Below are positions 43,027-51,352 of a stretch of DNA of 64,000 bases, one piece after another. The stretch's first letter is position 1, and each line of letters opens with the position of its first letter. The stretch comes from Actinomycetospora corticicola (lineage in GTDB: Bacteria; Actinomycetota; Actinomycetes; Mycobacteriales; Pseudonocardiaceae): contig NZ_JACCBN010000001.1 in assembly GCF_013409505.1 (NCBI RefSeq), positions 3,286,001-3,350,000 on the forward strand, in the 5' to 3' direction. Below the pieces are notes generated by a model. The model ran no database searches. It was not told where the DNA came from and saw only the letters and a list, made by a program, of their open reading frames with translations. A program made the position numbers and the translations under genes.

Positions 43027-43629
43027 ATGCACATCGAGATCGTGGTGTTCGACGGCTTCGACGACCTGGACGCGTTCGGTCCGCACGAGGTCTTCTCCCA
43101 CGCCGCCCGTCGGCTCGACCGCTGGTCGTCGACGCTGGTCGGGGTCGACGGGCCCGGCACCGTGACCAGTGCCCACGGCGTGGTGGTGACCGTGGCGCAG
43201 GCCCTCGGCGAGCCCGACCTCGTCGTCGTCCCGGGCGGGGGCTGGCACGGACGCGGCGCGGGTGCCCGGGCCCAGGCCGACCAAGGAGTGCTCCCCCGCC
43301 GGCTCGCGGCGCGTGCCGCTCGCGGCGGGCTCGTCGCGTCGGTGTGCACCGGCGGCATGATCCTGGCCGCCGCCGGGCTCACCACCGGCCGTCCCGCCGT
43401 CACCCATCACTCGGCCCTCGAGGATCTGGCGGCCTCCGGCGCCCTCGTGCGCCCTGAGGCGCGGGTGGTCGACGACGGCGACCTGGTGACCTCCGGCGGG
43501 GTGACCAGCGGGCTGGACCTCGCCCTGCACCTGCTCGCCCGCGAGGCCGGGCCCGACGTCGCACGGATGATCGCGGAGCACGTCGAGTACACCCCGCGCG
43601 TCGCGCTCGACGGCCTCGCCCGCCGCTGA
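43027..43629 (+). CDS. DJ-1/PfpI (ThiJ) family protein
   Basis: A 200-residue DJ-1/PfpI-fold protein. The nucleophile elbow is SVCTGGMIL with the conserved Cys, an acidic residue stands in DGFDDLDAFGPHEVF near the start, and a His occurs in VTHHSALEDL. Such proteins act as isonitrile hydratases, glyoxalases or regulators' sensor domains; no DNA-binding domain is attached here. ATG 43027. Converges on the sugar porter with 6 bases between stops. Confidence 0.88.
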   Translation: MHIEIVVFDGFDDLDAFGPHEVFSHAARRLDRWSSTLVGVDGPGTVTSAHGVVVTVAQALGEPDLVVVPGGGWHGRGAGARAQADQGVLPRRLAARAARGGLVASVCTGGMILAAAGLTTGRPAVTHHSALEDLAASGALVRPEARVVDDGDLVTSGGVTSGLDLALHLLAREAGPDVARMIAEHVEYTPRVALDGLARR

Positions 43630-43635
43630 GGACCC

Positions 43636-45039
43636 TCAGGTCGCGGCCGCGCGGAACCGGCGCTCGAGTTCCTCGAGCGACCGACCCCGGGTCTCCGGGA
43701 CGTAGCGGTGGGCAAAGACCAGGGCCGCCAGCCCCAGCACCACGAAGACGAAGAAGGTCGGGGCGATGCCGATGGCCTCGATCAGCGGGGGGAAGACGAG
43801 CGCGACGATCGCGTTGGCGATCCACAGTACGAACACGCTGATGCCGATCGCCACGCTGCGGATCGACAGCGGGAAGATCTCGGACAGGATCAGCCAGGTC
43901 AGCGGGCCGAGGGTGCCCTGCATGCAGAAGACGAAGGCGACGACGAAGACCAGCACGGCCCAGGCCTGGCCGGGACCGGGCGGCAGCAGGGCGGCGGAGA
44001 GCCCGATCAGCAGGTGGAAGGTCGTGGTGAGGGTGAAACCGGCGAGCAGCATCACGCGACGGTCGATCCGGTTGATCAGCAGGATCCCGACGGTGATGCC
44101 GAGGACCGAGAACAGACCGTTGAGGGTGTTCGCGACGATGGAGGCGTTCGCCGAGAAGCCGACGTCGCCCAGCAGCTGCGTGCCGTAGTACATGACCGAG
44201 TTGATGCCGGTGAACTGCTGGAAGACGCCGAGCCCGGCCCCGACGGCGATGAGCCGCCGGACCCATCGTGCCGAGAGGTCGACCGGTGCGGCGGATCGCG
44301 TCGCGTCCTCGGCAGCGAAGCGGCGAACCTCCTCGAGCTCGGTCGCCGCCCGATCGGGCGGGCGGATCGTCCGGAGGACCCCCAGTGCCTCGTCGTCGCG
44401 ACCCTGCGCCAGGAGCCAGCGTGGACTCTCCGGCATGCGGAGCATCCCCAACAGCAGCGCGATCGCGGGCAGGACCGCGACCAGCAGCATCGCCCGCCAG
44501 ATCCCCTCGACGTCGCCCCAGACGGTGAAGATCGCGGCGTTCACGACGAAGGCCGCGAACTGCCCGGACACGATCATGACCTCGTTGCGCGTCACCAGAC
44601 CGCCCCGGCGCTCCGCGGGCGCGACCTCGGCGAGGTAGACCGGCACGGTCGCCGAGGCACCGCCCACCGCGAGTCCGAGGACGAAGCGGGAGGCGGCGAG
44701 GACCTCCCAGGTCGGGGAGACGACGCACCCCAGCGTGCCGACGATGAACACCACCGCGAGCACCAGCAGCGCCCGCCGTCGGCCGTGTCGGTCCGACACC
44801 CGGCCCCCGAGCAGGGCGCCGAAGGCCGCCCCCACCACGAGGAGGCTGACGACGACGCCCTCGGTGCCGGGGGTGAGCCCCAGGTCCCGGCCGAGCGGGT
44901 CGAGGGCGCCGTTGATCACGCCGGTGTCGTAGCCGAAGAGGAGGCCGCCGAAGGAGGCGACGACCGCGACGACGCCGAGCCGCGAGACCCGTGGCCCGCG
45001 CCCGGTCGTCACGTCGGGTGCGACGGTGTCGTCACTCAT
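43636..45039 (-). CDS. MFS sugar/polyol porter
   Basis: A 467-residue twelve-helix major facilitator of the sugar porter family. Signatures are FGYDTGVINGAL in helix 1, RVSDRHGRRRAL, RFVLGLAVGGASATVPVYLAEVA, MPESPRWLL, QQFTGINSVMYYG in helix 7 and the closing VPETRGRSLEELE. Its position directly behind mmsA on the same strand points to myo-inositol or a related polyol as substrate. ATG 45039, 41 bases after the mmsA stop. Confidence 0.93.
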   Translation of the reverse strand: MSDDTVAPDVTTGRGPRVSRLGVVAVVASFGGLLFGYDTGVINGALDPLGRDLGLTPGTEGVVVSLLVVGAAFGALLGGRVSDRHGRRRALLVLAVVFIVGTLGCVVSPTWEVLAASRFVLGLAVGGASATVPVYLAEVAPAERRGGLVTRNEVMIVSGQFAAFVVNAAIFTVWGDVEGIWRAMLLVAVLPAIALLLGMLRMPESPRWLLAQGRDDEALGVLRTIRPPDRAATELEEVRRFAAEDATRSAAPVDLSARWVRRLIAVGAGLGVFQQFTGINSVMYYGTQLLGDVGFSANASIVANTLNGLFSVLGITVGILLINRIDRRVMLLAGFTLTTTFHLLIGLSAALLPPGPGQAWAVLVFVVAFVFCMQGTLGPLTWLILSEIFPLSIRSVAIGISVFVLWIANAIVALVFPPLIEAIGIAPTFFVFVVLGLAALVFAHRYVPETRGRSLEELERRFRAAAT

Positions 45040-45080
45040 GGGTCTGTCTCCCGGCTGCTCGAGGATCGGCAGCCGGTGGT

Positions 45081-46619
45081 CTACCCGTTCTGCGGGAAAC
45101 CGAGGTCCACCCCGGCGTGCGACGGGTCGAGCCACCGGGTGGTGACGACCTTGCCGCGGGTGAAGAAGTGCACGCCCTCGGTGCCGTGCGCATGGGTGTC
45201 GCCGAACAACGAGTTCTTCCAGCCGCCGAAGGAGTAGTACGCCATCGGCACGGGAACCGGCACGTTCACCCCGATCATCCCGACCTCGACCTCGTTCTGG
45301 AACCGTCGCGCGGCCCCGCCGTCGTTGGTGAAGATGGCGGTGCCGTTGCCGTACGGGTTGGCGTTGATCAGCTCGACGGCCCGCTCGTAGGAGTCGACGC
45401 GGACGACGGAGAGGACCGGGCCGAAGATCTCGTCGGTGTAGACCGACATGTCGGTGCCGACGCGGTCGAGCAACGTCGGACCCACGAAGAAGCCGTGGCC
45501 GTCGGCGTCGAAGTCCCCGGTCCGGCCGTCGACCACGACCGTGGCGCCCTCGCGCTCGCCGGCGTCGATGTACCCGGACACCCGGTCCTGCGCGACCCGG
45601 GTGACCAGCGGCCCCATGTCGCACGACCGTCGCCCGTCGCCCGTGCGCAGTCCCCGCGCGCGTTCGGCGACCTTCTCCACCAGGACGTCGGCGATGTCGC
45701 CGACGGCCACCAGGGCGGAGATCGACATGCACCGCTCCCCCGCCGAGCCGAATCCGGCGTTCACGGCCTGGTCGGCGGCGAGGTCGAGGTCGGCGTCGGG
45801 CAGCACCACCATGTGGTTCTTCGCCCCGCCGAGGGCCTGCACGCGCTTGCCGTGGGCGGTGCCGGTCTCGTAGATGTAGCGCGCGATCGGCGTCGACCCG
45901 ACGAAGGAGATGGACCTGACGTCGGGGTGGGTGAGCAGCCCGTCGACGGCCACCTTGTCCCCGTGGACGACGTTGAACACCCCGTCGGGCAGCCCCGCCT
46001 CGCGCCAGAGTTCGGCCATCCACAGCGCTGCGCTCGGAACCTTCTCCGACGGCTTGAGCACCACGGTGTTGCCCGCTGCGATCGCGATCGGGAAGAACCA
46101 CATCGGCACCATCGCCGGGAAGTTGAACGGCGAGATGATCCCGACGACGCCGAGCGGCTGACGTACCGAGTGCACGTCGACACCGGTGGAGGCGTTCTCG
46201 GTCGAGCCGCCCTTGAGCAGGTGCGGCATGCCGCAGGCGAACTCCACGACCTCCTGGCCGCGCGCGACCTCCCCGGCCGCGTCGGAGAGCACCTTGCCGT
46301 GCTCGGCGGTGATCAGGGCCGCGAGCTCCGGAGCACGGGCGTTGAGGAGTTCGCGGAAGCGGAACAGGATCGAGGTCCGCGTCGACAGCGACGTGTCCCG
46401 CCACCCCGGGAAGGCCGTCCTCGCCGCCGCGACCGCTTCCTGAACCTCCGTCGCCGAGGCGAAGGGCACCCGGGCACCGACCGCGCCCGTCGCGGGGTCC
46501 GTGACGTCGGCGAAGGTGCCGCTGCCGCCGGGCACGGCGCGCCCGCCGATCCAATGCGTGAGCTCGGGTACACCGCCGTCGGTGGGGGTGGTCGCGGTGT
46601 CGTCCAGCGTGCTCGTCAT
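45081..46619 (-). CDS. mmsA: CoA-acylating methylmalonate-semialdehyde dehydrogenase
   Basis: A 512-residue aldehyde dehydrogenase of the MmsA/IolA type, which turns methylmalonate or malonate semialdehyde into propionyl- or acetyl-CoA at the end of valine or myo-inositol breakdown. The catalytic Cys is in GSAGERCMSIS; GIISPFNFPAMVPMWFFPI and LGGAKNHMVVLPDAD are family hallmarks. ATG 46619 with CGGAG upstream. With the following sugar porter it forms a probable two-gene inositol/polyol operon. Confidence 0.94.
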   Translation of the reverse strand: MTSTLDDTATTPTDGGVPELTHWIGGRAVPGGSGTFADVTDPATGAVGARVPFASATEVQEAVAAARTAFPGWRDTSLSTRTSILFRFRELLNARAPELAALITAEHGKVLSDAAGEVARGQEVVEFACGMPHLLKGGSTENASTGVDVHSVRQPLGVVGIISPFNFPAMVPMWFFPIAIAAGNTVVLKPSEKVPSAALWMAELWREAGLPDGVFNVVHGDKVAVDGLLTHPDVRSISFVGSTPIARYIYETGTAHGKRVQALGGAKNHMVVLPDADLDLAADQAVNAGFGSAGERCMSISALVAVGDIADVLVEKVAERARGLRTGDGRRSCDMGPLVTRVAQDRVSGYIDAGEREGATVVVDGRTGDFDADGHGFFVGPTLLDRVGTDMSVYTDEIFGPVLSVVRVDSYERAVELINANPYGNGTAIFTNDGGAARRFQNEVEVGMIGVNVPVPVPMAYYSFGGWKNSLFGDTHAHGTEGVHFFTRGKVVTTRWLDPSHAGVDLGFPQNG

Positions 46620-46722
46620 CGGATCTCCGTAGGTGCGTCCCGCGCGTACTCGTCCCGGCTCCCGGTGGGAGTACCCAGGGACGGAGCACACGTCGCGCGG
46701 GCCGGACGGAATCCGGTCGGTG

Positions 46723-47073
46723 TCAGCCCAGGGACAACCGCTCGCCGGGCCGGACGAGGTCGGCGTCGACGATGTCGTTGTCCGCCACGAGGCTCGCAAC
46801 GCTCGTCGAGCGACGCGCGGCGATCGAGGACAGCGTGTCCCCCGGGCGGACGGTGTACGACCGGTCGCCGGTCCCGTCCGCGGTGATCGCGGCGCGGTTC
46901 GACCTCCCCCACGAACTCGTCACCGACGACACGAACTCGCCCAGGCTGCTCCCGGCCGACCCGAGGGCCCGTCCCCCGGCCCGCGCCGTGGCTGCCGACG
47001 TGACCGGCTCCGAGATGACGGCGACGAGAAGAACGACGAGAACCACCAGGCCGACGATCCGCGCCAGATTCAT
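46723..47073 (-). CDS. LysM-domain membrane protein
   Basis: A 116-residue protein with an N-terminal membrane helix (IVGLVVLVVLLVAVI, residues 6-20), a Ser/Ala linker and a C-terminal LysM domain (SYTVRPGDTLSSIAARR to VRPGERLSLG), which binds peptidoglycan. It is probably anchored with LysM outside; the layout resembles the SOS division inhibitor ChiZ of mycobacteria, but no SOS box was found near it. ATG 47073. Confidence 0.88.
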   Translation of the reverse strand: MNLARIVGLVVLVVLLVAVISEPVTSAATARAGGRALGSAGSSLGEFVSSVTSSWGRSNRAAITADGTGDRSYTVRPGDTLSSIAARRSTSVASLVADNDIVDADLVRPGERLSLG

Positions 47074-47229
47074 ACGGAGATCCTCGCCCGCGGCAGCGGA
47101 CGAGGTCGACCACGATCGCAATTCTGCGCTGAATGTTCGTACCGGACTGCGCCGTCAGGCTGTGGCGGGAGGACCGGAAAGACGCACCTTCTTGCCACCT
47201 CAACGGCGAGTCCGCACGATCCATCGACG

Positions 47230-47394
47230 ATGGATCTCCTGCCGTTGGCCTTCGTCGTCCTGGTCCTGCTGTTCGTCCTCGTGCCATTCCGACGGCGGAT
47301 CGGAGGAGCAGGTGGCGGCGCGGAAAAGGGGGTCGTCGGCGCCCTCTGGGTGATCGCTGCGGTCGTCCTCGCGCTCGTGATCGCCAATCGCTGA
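47230..47394 (+). CDS. small two-helix membrane protein
   Basis: A 54-residue protein with two hydrophobic helices (LPLAFVVLVLLFVLVPF and VVGALWVIAAVVLALVI) joined by a basic/Gly loop. Seen only as composition; no family recognised. ATG 47230. It converges on the thiolase across a family A palindrome. Confidence 0.6.
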   Translation: MDLLPLAFVVLVLLFVLVPFRRRIGGAGGGAEKGVVGALWVIAAVVLALVIANR

Positions 47395-47401
47395 TCCGGC
47401 T

Positions 47402-47441
47402 GTGAGTACTTCTCCGTGCCCCGACACGGAGAAGTGCTCAC
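47402..47441. repeat. family A intergenic palindrome, copy 4
   Basis: GTGAGTACTTCTCCGTG (47402-47418) and CACGGAGAAGTGCTCAC (47425-47441) pair with one mismatch, 6-base loop CCCCGA. On the minus strand the thiolase ends AGGTGC-TGA-AGCCC before GTGAGC, similar to the AGGTGC flank of copy 3. Confidence 0.85.
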
Positions 47442-47446
47442 GGGCT

Positions 47447-48589
47447 TCAGCACCTCTCGATGATCGTCGCGTTGGACTGGCCGCCGCCCTCGCACATCGT
47501 CTGCAGCCCGCGGGTGCCCCCGGTGCGGCGCAGTTCGTGCACGAGCTTCGTGGCGAGCACCGCACCGGTCGCGCCCAGCGGGTGGCCCATGGCGATGGCG
47601 CCACCGTTGACGTTGGTGCGCTCCAGCGACGCGCCCGTCTCCTCGGCCCACGCGAGCACGACGGGCGCGAACGCCTCGTTGCACTCGAAGAGGTCGATGT
47701 CGTCGATCGTCAGCCCGGCCTTCTTCAGCACCGAGCGGGTCGCCGGGATCGGCCCGGTGAGCATGAGGACCGGGTCCTCCCCCACCACGGCCATCGTCGA
47801 CACCTTCGCGATCGGTTCGAGGTCGTGCGCCTTCATGGCCTCCTCGGACGCGATCAGCATGGCCGCCGACCCGACCGACACCTGGGAGGACACCGCGGCG
47901 GTGAGCGCATAGCCCTCGCGCAGCGGCGGCAGGGACGCCATCTTCTCGAGGTCGACGTTCGGGCGGATGCCCTCGTCGTGGGAGAGGTGGTTGAGCGGGG
48001 CGATCTGCCCGGTGAAGCGGCCCTCGTCGGTGGCGACGGCGGCCCGGCGGTGCGACTCGACCGCGAACTCCTCCATGCGCTCCCGCGTGATGCCCCACTT
48101 CTCCGCGATGAGCTGCGCGCCGCGGAACTGACTGATCTCCTGCTCGCCGTAGCGCTCGATCCACTTCGCGCCCTCACGACGGGTGCCCATGCGCTCGAGC
48201 ACGGCGGCGTTCGCGTCGATCGGGACGATCGCCATGTTCTCCACGCCCGCGGCGACCACGAGGTCCTGCGTCCCGGACATGATCGCCTGGGCCGCGAAGT
48301 GCAGCGCCTGCTGCGAGGACCCGCACGCGCGGTTGATCGTCGTGCCGGGCACGTGCTCGGGCAGGCCGGCCGAGAGCCACGCCGTCCGGCCGATGACCCC
48401 GGCCTGCGGCCCGAGCTGGGTCACGCAGCCCATGAGCACGTCCTCGACGGCGCCCGGGTCGACCCCGGTGCGCTCCATCAGCGCAGTGAGCGCGTGGGCG
48501 CCGAGGTCGGCGGGGTGGACGTCGGCGAGCTTGCCCTTGCGGGTCCCGACCGGCGATCGGACGGCGTCGACGATGTAGGCCTCGGCCAC
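47447..48589 (-). CDS. acetyl-CoA C-acyltransferase (thiolase)
   Basis: A 380-residue thiolase. The nucleophilic Cys89 is in TTINRACGSSQQAL, the GHP motif in NVNGGAIAMGHPLGATG and the second Cys in MCEGGGQSN. The NEAFAPVV loop is present. It resembles the FadA5-like thiolases used in steroid or branched acyl side-chain degradation, but a general beta-ketothiolase is equally possible. It stands alone between the small membrane protein and lsr2. ATG 48589 with GGAGGC upstream. Confidence 0.93.
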   Translation of the reverse strand: MAEAYIVDAVRSPVGTRKGKLADVHPADLGAHALTALMERTGVDPGAVEDVLMGCVTQLGPQAGVIGRTAWLSAGLPEHVPGTTINRACGSSQQALHFAAQAIMSGTQDLVVAAGVENMAIVPIDANAAVLERMGTRREGAKWIERYGEQEISQFRGAQLIAEKWGITRERMEEFAVESHRRAAVATDEGRFTGQIAPLNHLSHDEGIRPNVDLEKMASLPPLREGYALTAAVSSQVSVGSAAMLIASEEAMKAHDLEPIAKVSTMAVVGEDPVLMLTGPIPATRSVLKKAGLTIDDIDLFECNEAFAPVVLAWAEETGASLERTNVNGGAIAMGHPLGATGAVLATKLVHELRRTGGTRGLQTMCEGGGQSNATIIERC

Positions 48590-48667
48590 GGTGCCTCCTG
48601 CGAACGTGTGCGGGTGCTGACCTCCAGTGTCAGCCGTGTGCCACCGCTGACGCCAGCGAGCGGGTGA

Positions 48668-49303
48668 TCACCCCTGGCGGGCGGCCCACGCCTGGTAGTT
48701 CGAGATCAGGTCCTTCTTGAGCTGGCCGCGGGCCTTGACCTCGATGCCCTCGTCGATCGCCCACGCCCGGATGCGCTCGCGCTCGGCGACCGTCAGGCCG
48801 TCCCGGCCGCGGGTCTCCTCGCCGTCCCCGGCGGCAGGAGCCGCCTCCGGCACGACGTCGGGTGCAGGCGTCGGCTCGGGCGCCGAGACCGGCTCGGGCG
48901 CCGGCTCGGGCGCCGACTCGTCGGCCCGGGTCAGCAGCGACGGGTCACCCGCCTCGAAGGCCGCCACCACGGAGCCGGGGATGCGGCCGCGGGACGACAG
49001 GCCGGCGCCGTTCTCGTTCGCCCAGGCCCGGATCTCCTGGCTGCGTTCCCGCGACGACGAGGACGACGACGGGCTCGCCGGCGCGGAGGACGCGGCCGGG
49101 GCGGTGTCGGCCCCGGCCGACCGGCGGCCTCCCGTCCGGCGCGCCGCCGCGACGTAGCGCTCCAGCGCCGCCCGGAGCTCGCCCGCGTTCGCGGCGGAGA
49201 GGTCGATCTCGTAGGCCGCGCCGTCGAGACCGAAGCCGACGGTCTCCTCGGCGGTCCCGCCGTCGATGTCGTCGACCAGCGTGACCGTCGTCCTGGTGGC
49301 CAT
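48668..49303 (-). CDS. lsr2: Lsr2-type nucleoid protein with two DNA-binding domains
   Basis: A 211-residue Lsr2 homologue; usual length is about 110. The N-terminal dimerisation domain (TVTLVDDIDGGTAEETVGFG, AANAGELRAALERYV) is normal. It is followed by two copies of the C-terminal DNA-binding helix pair: QEIRAWANENGAGLSSRGRI (about 88-108) and ERIRAWAIDEGIEVKARGQL (about 172-192), joined by a long acidic Pro/Ala linker. The first keeps the minor-groove RGR motif; the second has RGQ. Lsr2 silences AT-rich, often foreign, DNA. ATG 49303. Confidence 0.92.
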   Translation of the reverse strand: MATRTTVTLVDDIDGGTAEETVGFGLDGAAYEIDLSAANAGELRAALERYVAAARRTGGRRSAGADTAPAASSAPASPSSSSSSRERSQEIRAWANENGAGLSSRGRIPGSVVAAFEAGDPSLLTRADESAPEPAPEPVSAPEPTPAPDVVPEAAPAAGDGEETRGRDGLTVAERERIRAWAIDEGIEVKARGQLKKDLISNYQAWAARQG

Positions 49304-49438
49304 GGGTGGTGCTCCTCGGGTGGCCGGGGTGGGTGGGCTGGAGGACGCCGGTTCCCCCGATCCCGCTCCCCGCGGAGGTCCTACCAGCTGGGACGCCGGT
49401 GCGCTGCGGGAACGGACCGGACACGGGCACCGGCTTGA

Positions 49439-49990
49439 TCACACGATCCCGCCGAGCGCGAGGAGGCGGTCCCGGGCCGAGGGCGTCGCCGGGGTCCGCG
49501 CGGGGAGCAGGATGCCGACGGTGCGCCAGAGCTCTGCGCGCGGTTCCAGGGCGACGAGGACCGCGGCGGCGAGGTCGTCGTCGACCGGCGAACACCGCCC
49601 GACGGTCCGCGCCAGGGCCTCGGCCGCGAACGTCCGCGCGACGACGAGCTGCCAGAGGTACTCCTCGACGGGGCAGTCCCCGAAGGAGCAGTGCACGGTC
49701 GCGCCGGGATCGGTGACGCCGTCCGCGGCCGCGCGGGCCCGCCGCGCCAGGTCGGGGAACGGCCCGACGTCGGGCTCGCCGGCCTCGGCCATCGTCTCCC
49801 CTGCGAGCTGGGACGGGATCCACGCCTCGTCCCGGGCGAGGTGGGCGACGGCCTCCCGGACCGTGCGGCCACCGAGGGGGTCCGAGGCGAAGACGGACTG
49901 CGGGACCCGCCCCCACCCGTCGTCGGGAACAGCGATGACCACGCTCTCGATCGCGCGATCGGCCTGCTGGAACGTCCGCACCACGTGCAT
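49439..49990 (-). CDS. DinB-like / TIGR03086-type hypothetical protein
   Basis: A 183-residue protein whose helical pattern (FQQADRAIESVVIAVPDDGW at the start, EAVAHLARDEAWIP, VEEYLWQLVVARTFAAEAL) fits the DinB/mycothiol-dependent maleylpyruvate isomerase superfamily. The usual three metal histidines are not obvious: HLARDE is present, the others are not. Function unknown. ATG 49990 (MHVVRTF). On the same strand as the HxlR gene, whose stop lies 40 bases upstream. Confidence 0.65.
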   Translation of the reverse strand: MHVVRTFQQADRAIESVVIAVPDDGWGRVPQSVFASDPLGGRTVREAVAHLARDEAWIPSQLAGETMAEAGEPDVGPFPDLARRARAAADGVTDPGATVHCSFGDCPVEEYLWQLVVARTFAAEALARTVGRCSPVDDDLAAAVLVALEPRAELWRTVGILLPARTPATPSARDRLLALGGIV

Positions 49991-50030
49991 GACGGCGATC
50001 GTGGACCCGGTGGCGGCCAGGAACGGTCCG

Positions 50031-50369
50031 CTACTCCGCGGCGGCGTCGAGAACCGCCTCGCCGTGGGTCCTCGCCCACGTCGTGAGCACGTGGATCGGC
50101 TCCACGAGGGTGACCCCGAGCGGGGTGAGGGCGTACTCGACGCGCGGCGGCGCCTCGGCGTGGGCCCGTCGGGTCACCAGGCCGTGCGACTGGAGCCGAC
50201 GCAGCGTCTGCGTGAGCACCTTGCGGGAGATCCCGCCGCCGATCAGGTCGATCAGGTCGCCGTGGCGGACCGGTCCACGGCTCAGCCCGGCGAGGACGAC
50301 CACCGACCACTTGTCGGCCAGCAGCTCCACCGTGAGCCGCCCGGGGCAGTCGGCGAGGAACCCCTCCAT
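50031..50369 (-). CDS. HxlR-family transcriptional regulator
   Basis: A 112-residue winged-helix regulator: CPGRLTVELLADKWSVVVL near the N-terminus with the characteristic Cys at position 8, ISRKVLTQTLRRLQSHGLV as recognition helix and RVEYALTPLG as wing. HxlR members sense aldehydes, quinones or redox stress through that Cys. Divergent from the quinone-reductase-like gene, whose 49-base intergenic region holds an 18-base dyad. ATG 50369. Confidence 0.92.
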   Translation of the reverse strand: MEGFLADCPGRLTVELLADKWSVVVLAGLSRGPVRHGDLIDLIGGGISRKVLTQTLRRLQSHGLVTRRAHAEAPPRVEYALTPLGVTLVEPIHVLTTWARTHGEAVLDAAAE

Positions 50370-50378
50370 GAGCTCGAA

Positions 50379-50396
50379 AGGTACCCGGCGGTTCCT
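50379..50396. promoter_or_regulatory. probable HxlR operator
   Basis: AGGTACC (50379-50385) and GGTTCCT (50390-50396) are inverted with one mismatch and four bases between them. HxlR/YodB regulators bind GGTA/GTAC-type dyads of this kind. The site lies in the 49 bases shared by both divergent promoters. Confidence 0.5.
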
Positions 50397-50418
50397 CTCG
50401 GCTGCCTAGCGTCGTGCC

Positions 50419-51348
50419 ATGCGCGTGATCACCCAGCACTCCCTCGGCGGCCCCGAGGTCCTCACCGTCGAGGACGCCCCGGAGCCGCGACCGCTCCCGA
50501 CCGAGGTCCTCGTCCGCGTCGCCGCGATCGGCCTGAATCCGCTGGAGGCCCGGCTGCGCGCCGGGGAGATGCCGTTGCTCGGGCAGCCGCCGTTCGTGCT
50601 CGGCTGGGACATCAGCGGGGTGGTCGAGGCGGCACCCGGCACGTGGCGCCTGCGGCCCGGTGACGAGGTGTTCGGGATGCCGCTGTTCCCGCGCGCGGCG
50701 GGGGCGTACGCGGAGCTCGTGGCGGCACCGGCGCTGCATCTGGCCCACAAGCCCGCCGTGCTCTCGCACGTCGAGGCGGCCGCGCTGCCCGTCGTCGGAC
50801 TCACGGCCTGGCAGGGCCTCGTCGACCTCGCCGGGGTGTCGGCCGGGGACCGCGTGCTCGTCCACGGCGGCGGCGGCGGGGTCGGGCACGTCGCGATCCA
50901 GATCGCGAAGGCGTTCAGCGCCCACGTCATCACGACGGCGGGTCGGGACAAGCGGGAGTTCGTGGAGGCACTGGGCGCCGACGAGGTGATCGACCACCGG
51001 GAGGTCGACTTCGCCGGGGCGGTGACCGACGTCGACGTCGTCCTCGACACGCTCGGCGGCGACACGGTCCGGCGCTCGCTCGCGGTGCTGCGCCCGGGCG
51101 GCCACCTGGTGACGGCGACGTCCGAGGACGATCCGGAACTCGTGGCCGCGGCCGGGGCGGCCGGCCTGCGCTTCAGCGGCATCGCGGTCGACCCCGATCC
51201 GGTCGGCCTGCGTGGGCTGGTCGACCTGGTGGAACGGGGTGCGCTGCGCGTGCACGTGGACCGGGTGTTCCCGTTCGAGCAGGTCGCCGACGCCCATCGG
51301 GCCCTCGAGGCCGGTCACCTGCGGGGCAAGCTGGTCCTGACGGTGTAG
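50419..51348 (+). CDS. NADP-dependent quinone oxidoreductase (MDR superfamily)
   Basis: A 309-residue zinc-free medium-chain reductase. The cofactor fold is VLVHGGGGGVGHVAIQIAKAF; the N-terminal catalytic domain has GWDISGVVE and DEVFGM but no zinc cysteines. It should reduce quinones or activated double bonds with NADPH. ATG 50419. The divergent HxlR regulator and the dyad between them suggest induction by quinone or electrophile stress. Confidence 0.93.
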   Translation: MRVITQHSLGGPEVLTVEDAPEPRPLPTEVLVRVAAIGLNPLEARLRAGEMPLLGQPPFVLGWDISGVVEAAPGTWRLRPGDEVFGMPLFPRAAGAYAELVAAPALHLAHKPAVLSHVEAAALPVVGLTAWQGLVDLAGVSAGDRVLVHGGGGGVGHVAIQIAKAFSAHVITTAGRDKREFVEALGADEVIDHREVDFAGAVTDVDVVLDTLGGDTVRRSLAVLRPGGHLVTATSEDDPELVAAAGAAGLRFSGIAVDPDPVGLRGLVDLVERGALRVHVDRVFPFEQVADAHRALEAGHLRGKLVLTV

Positions 51349-51352
51349 GTCG

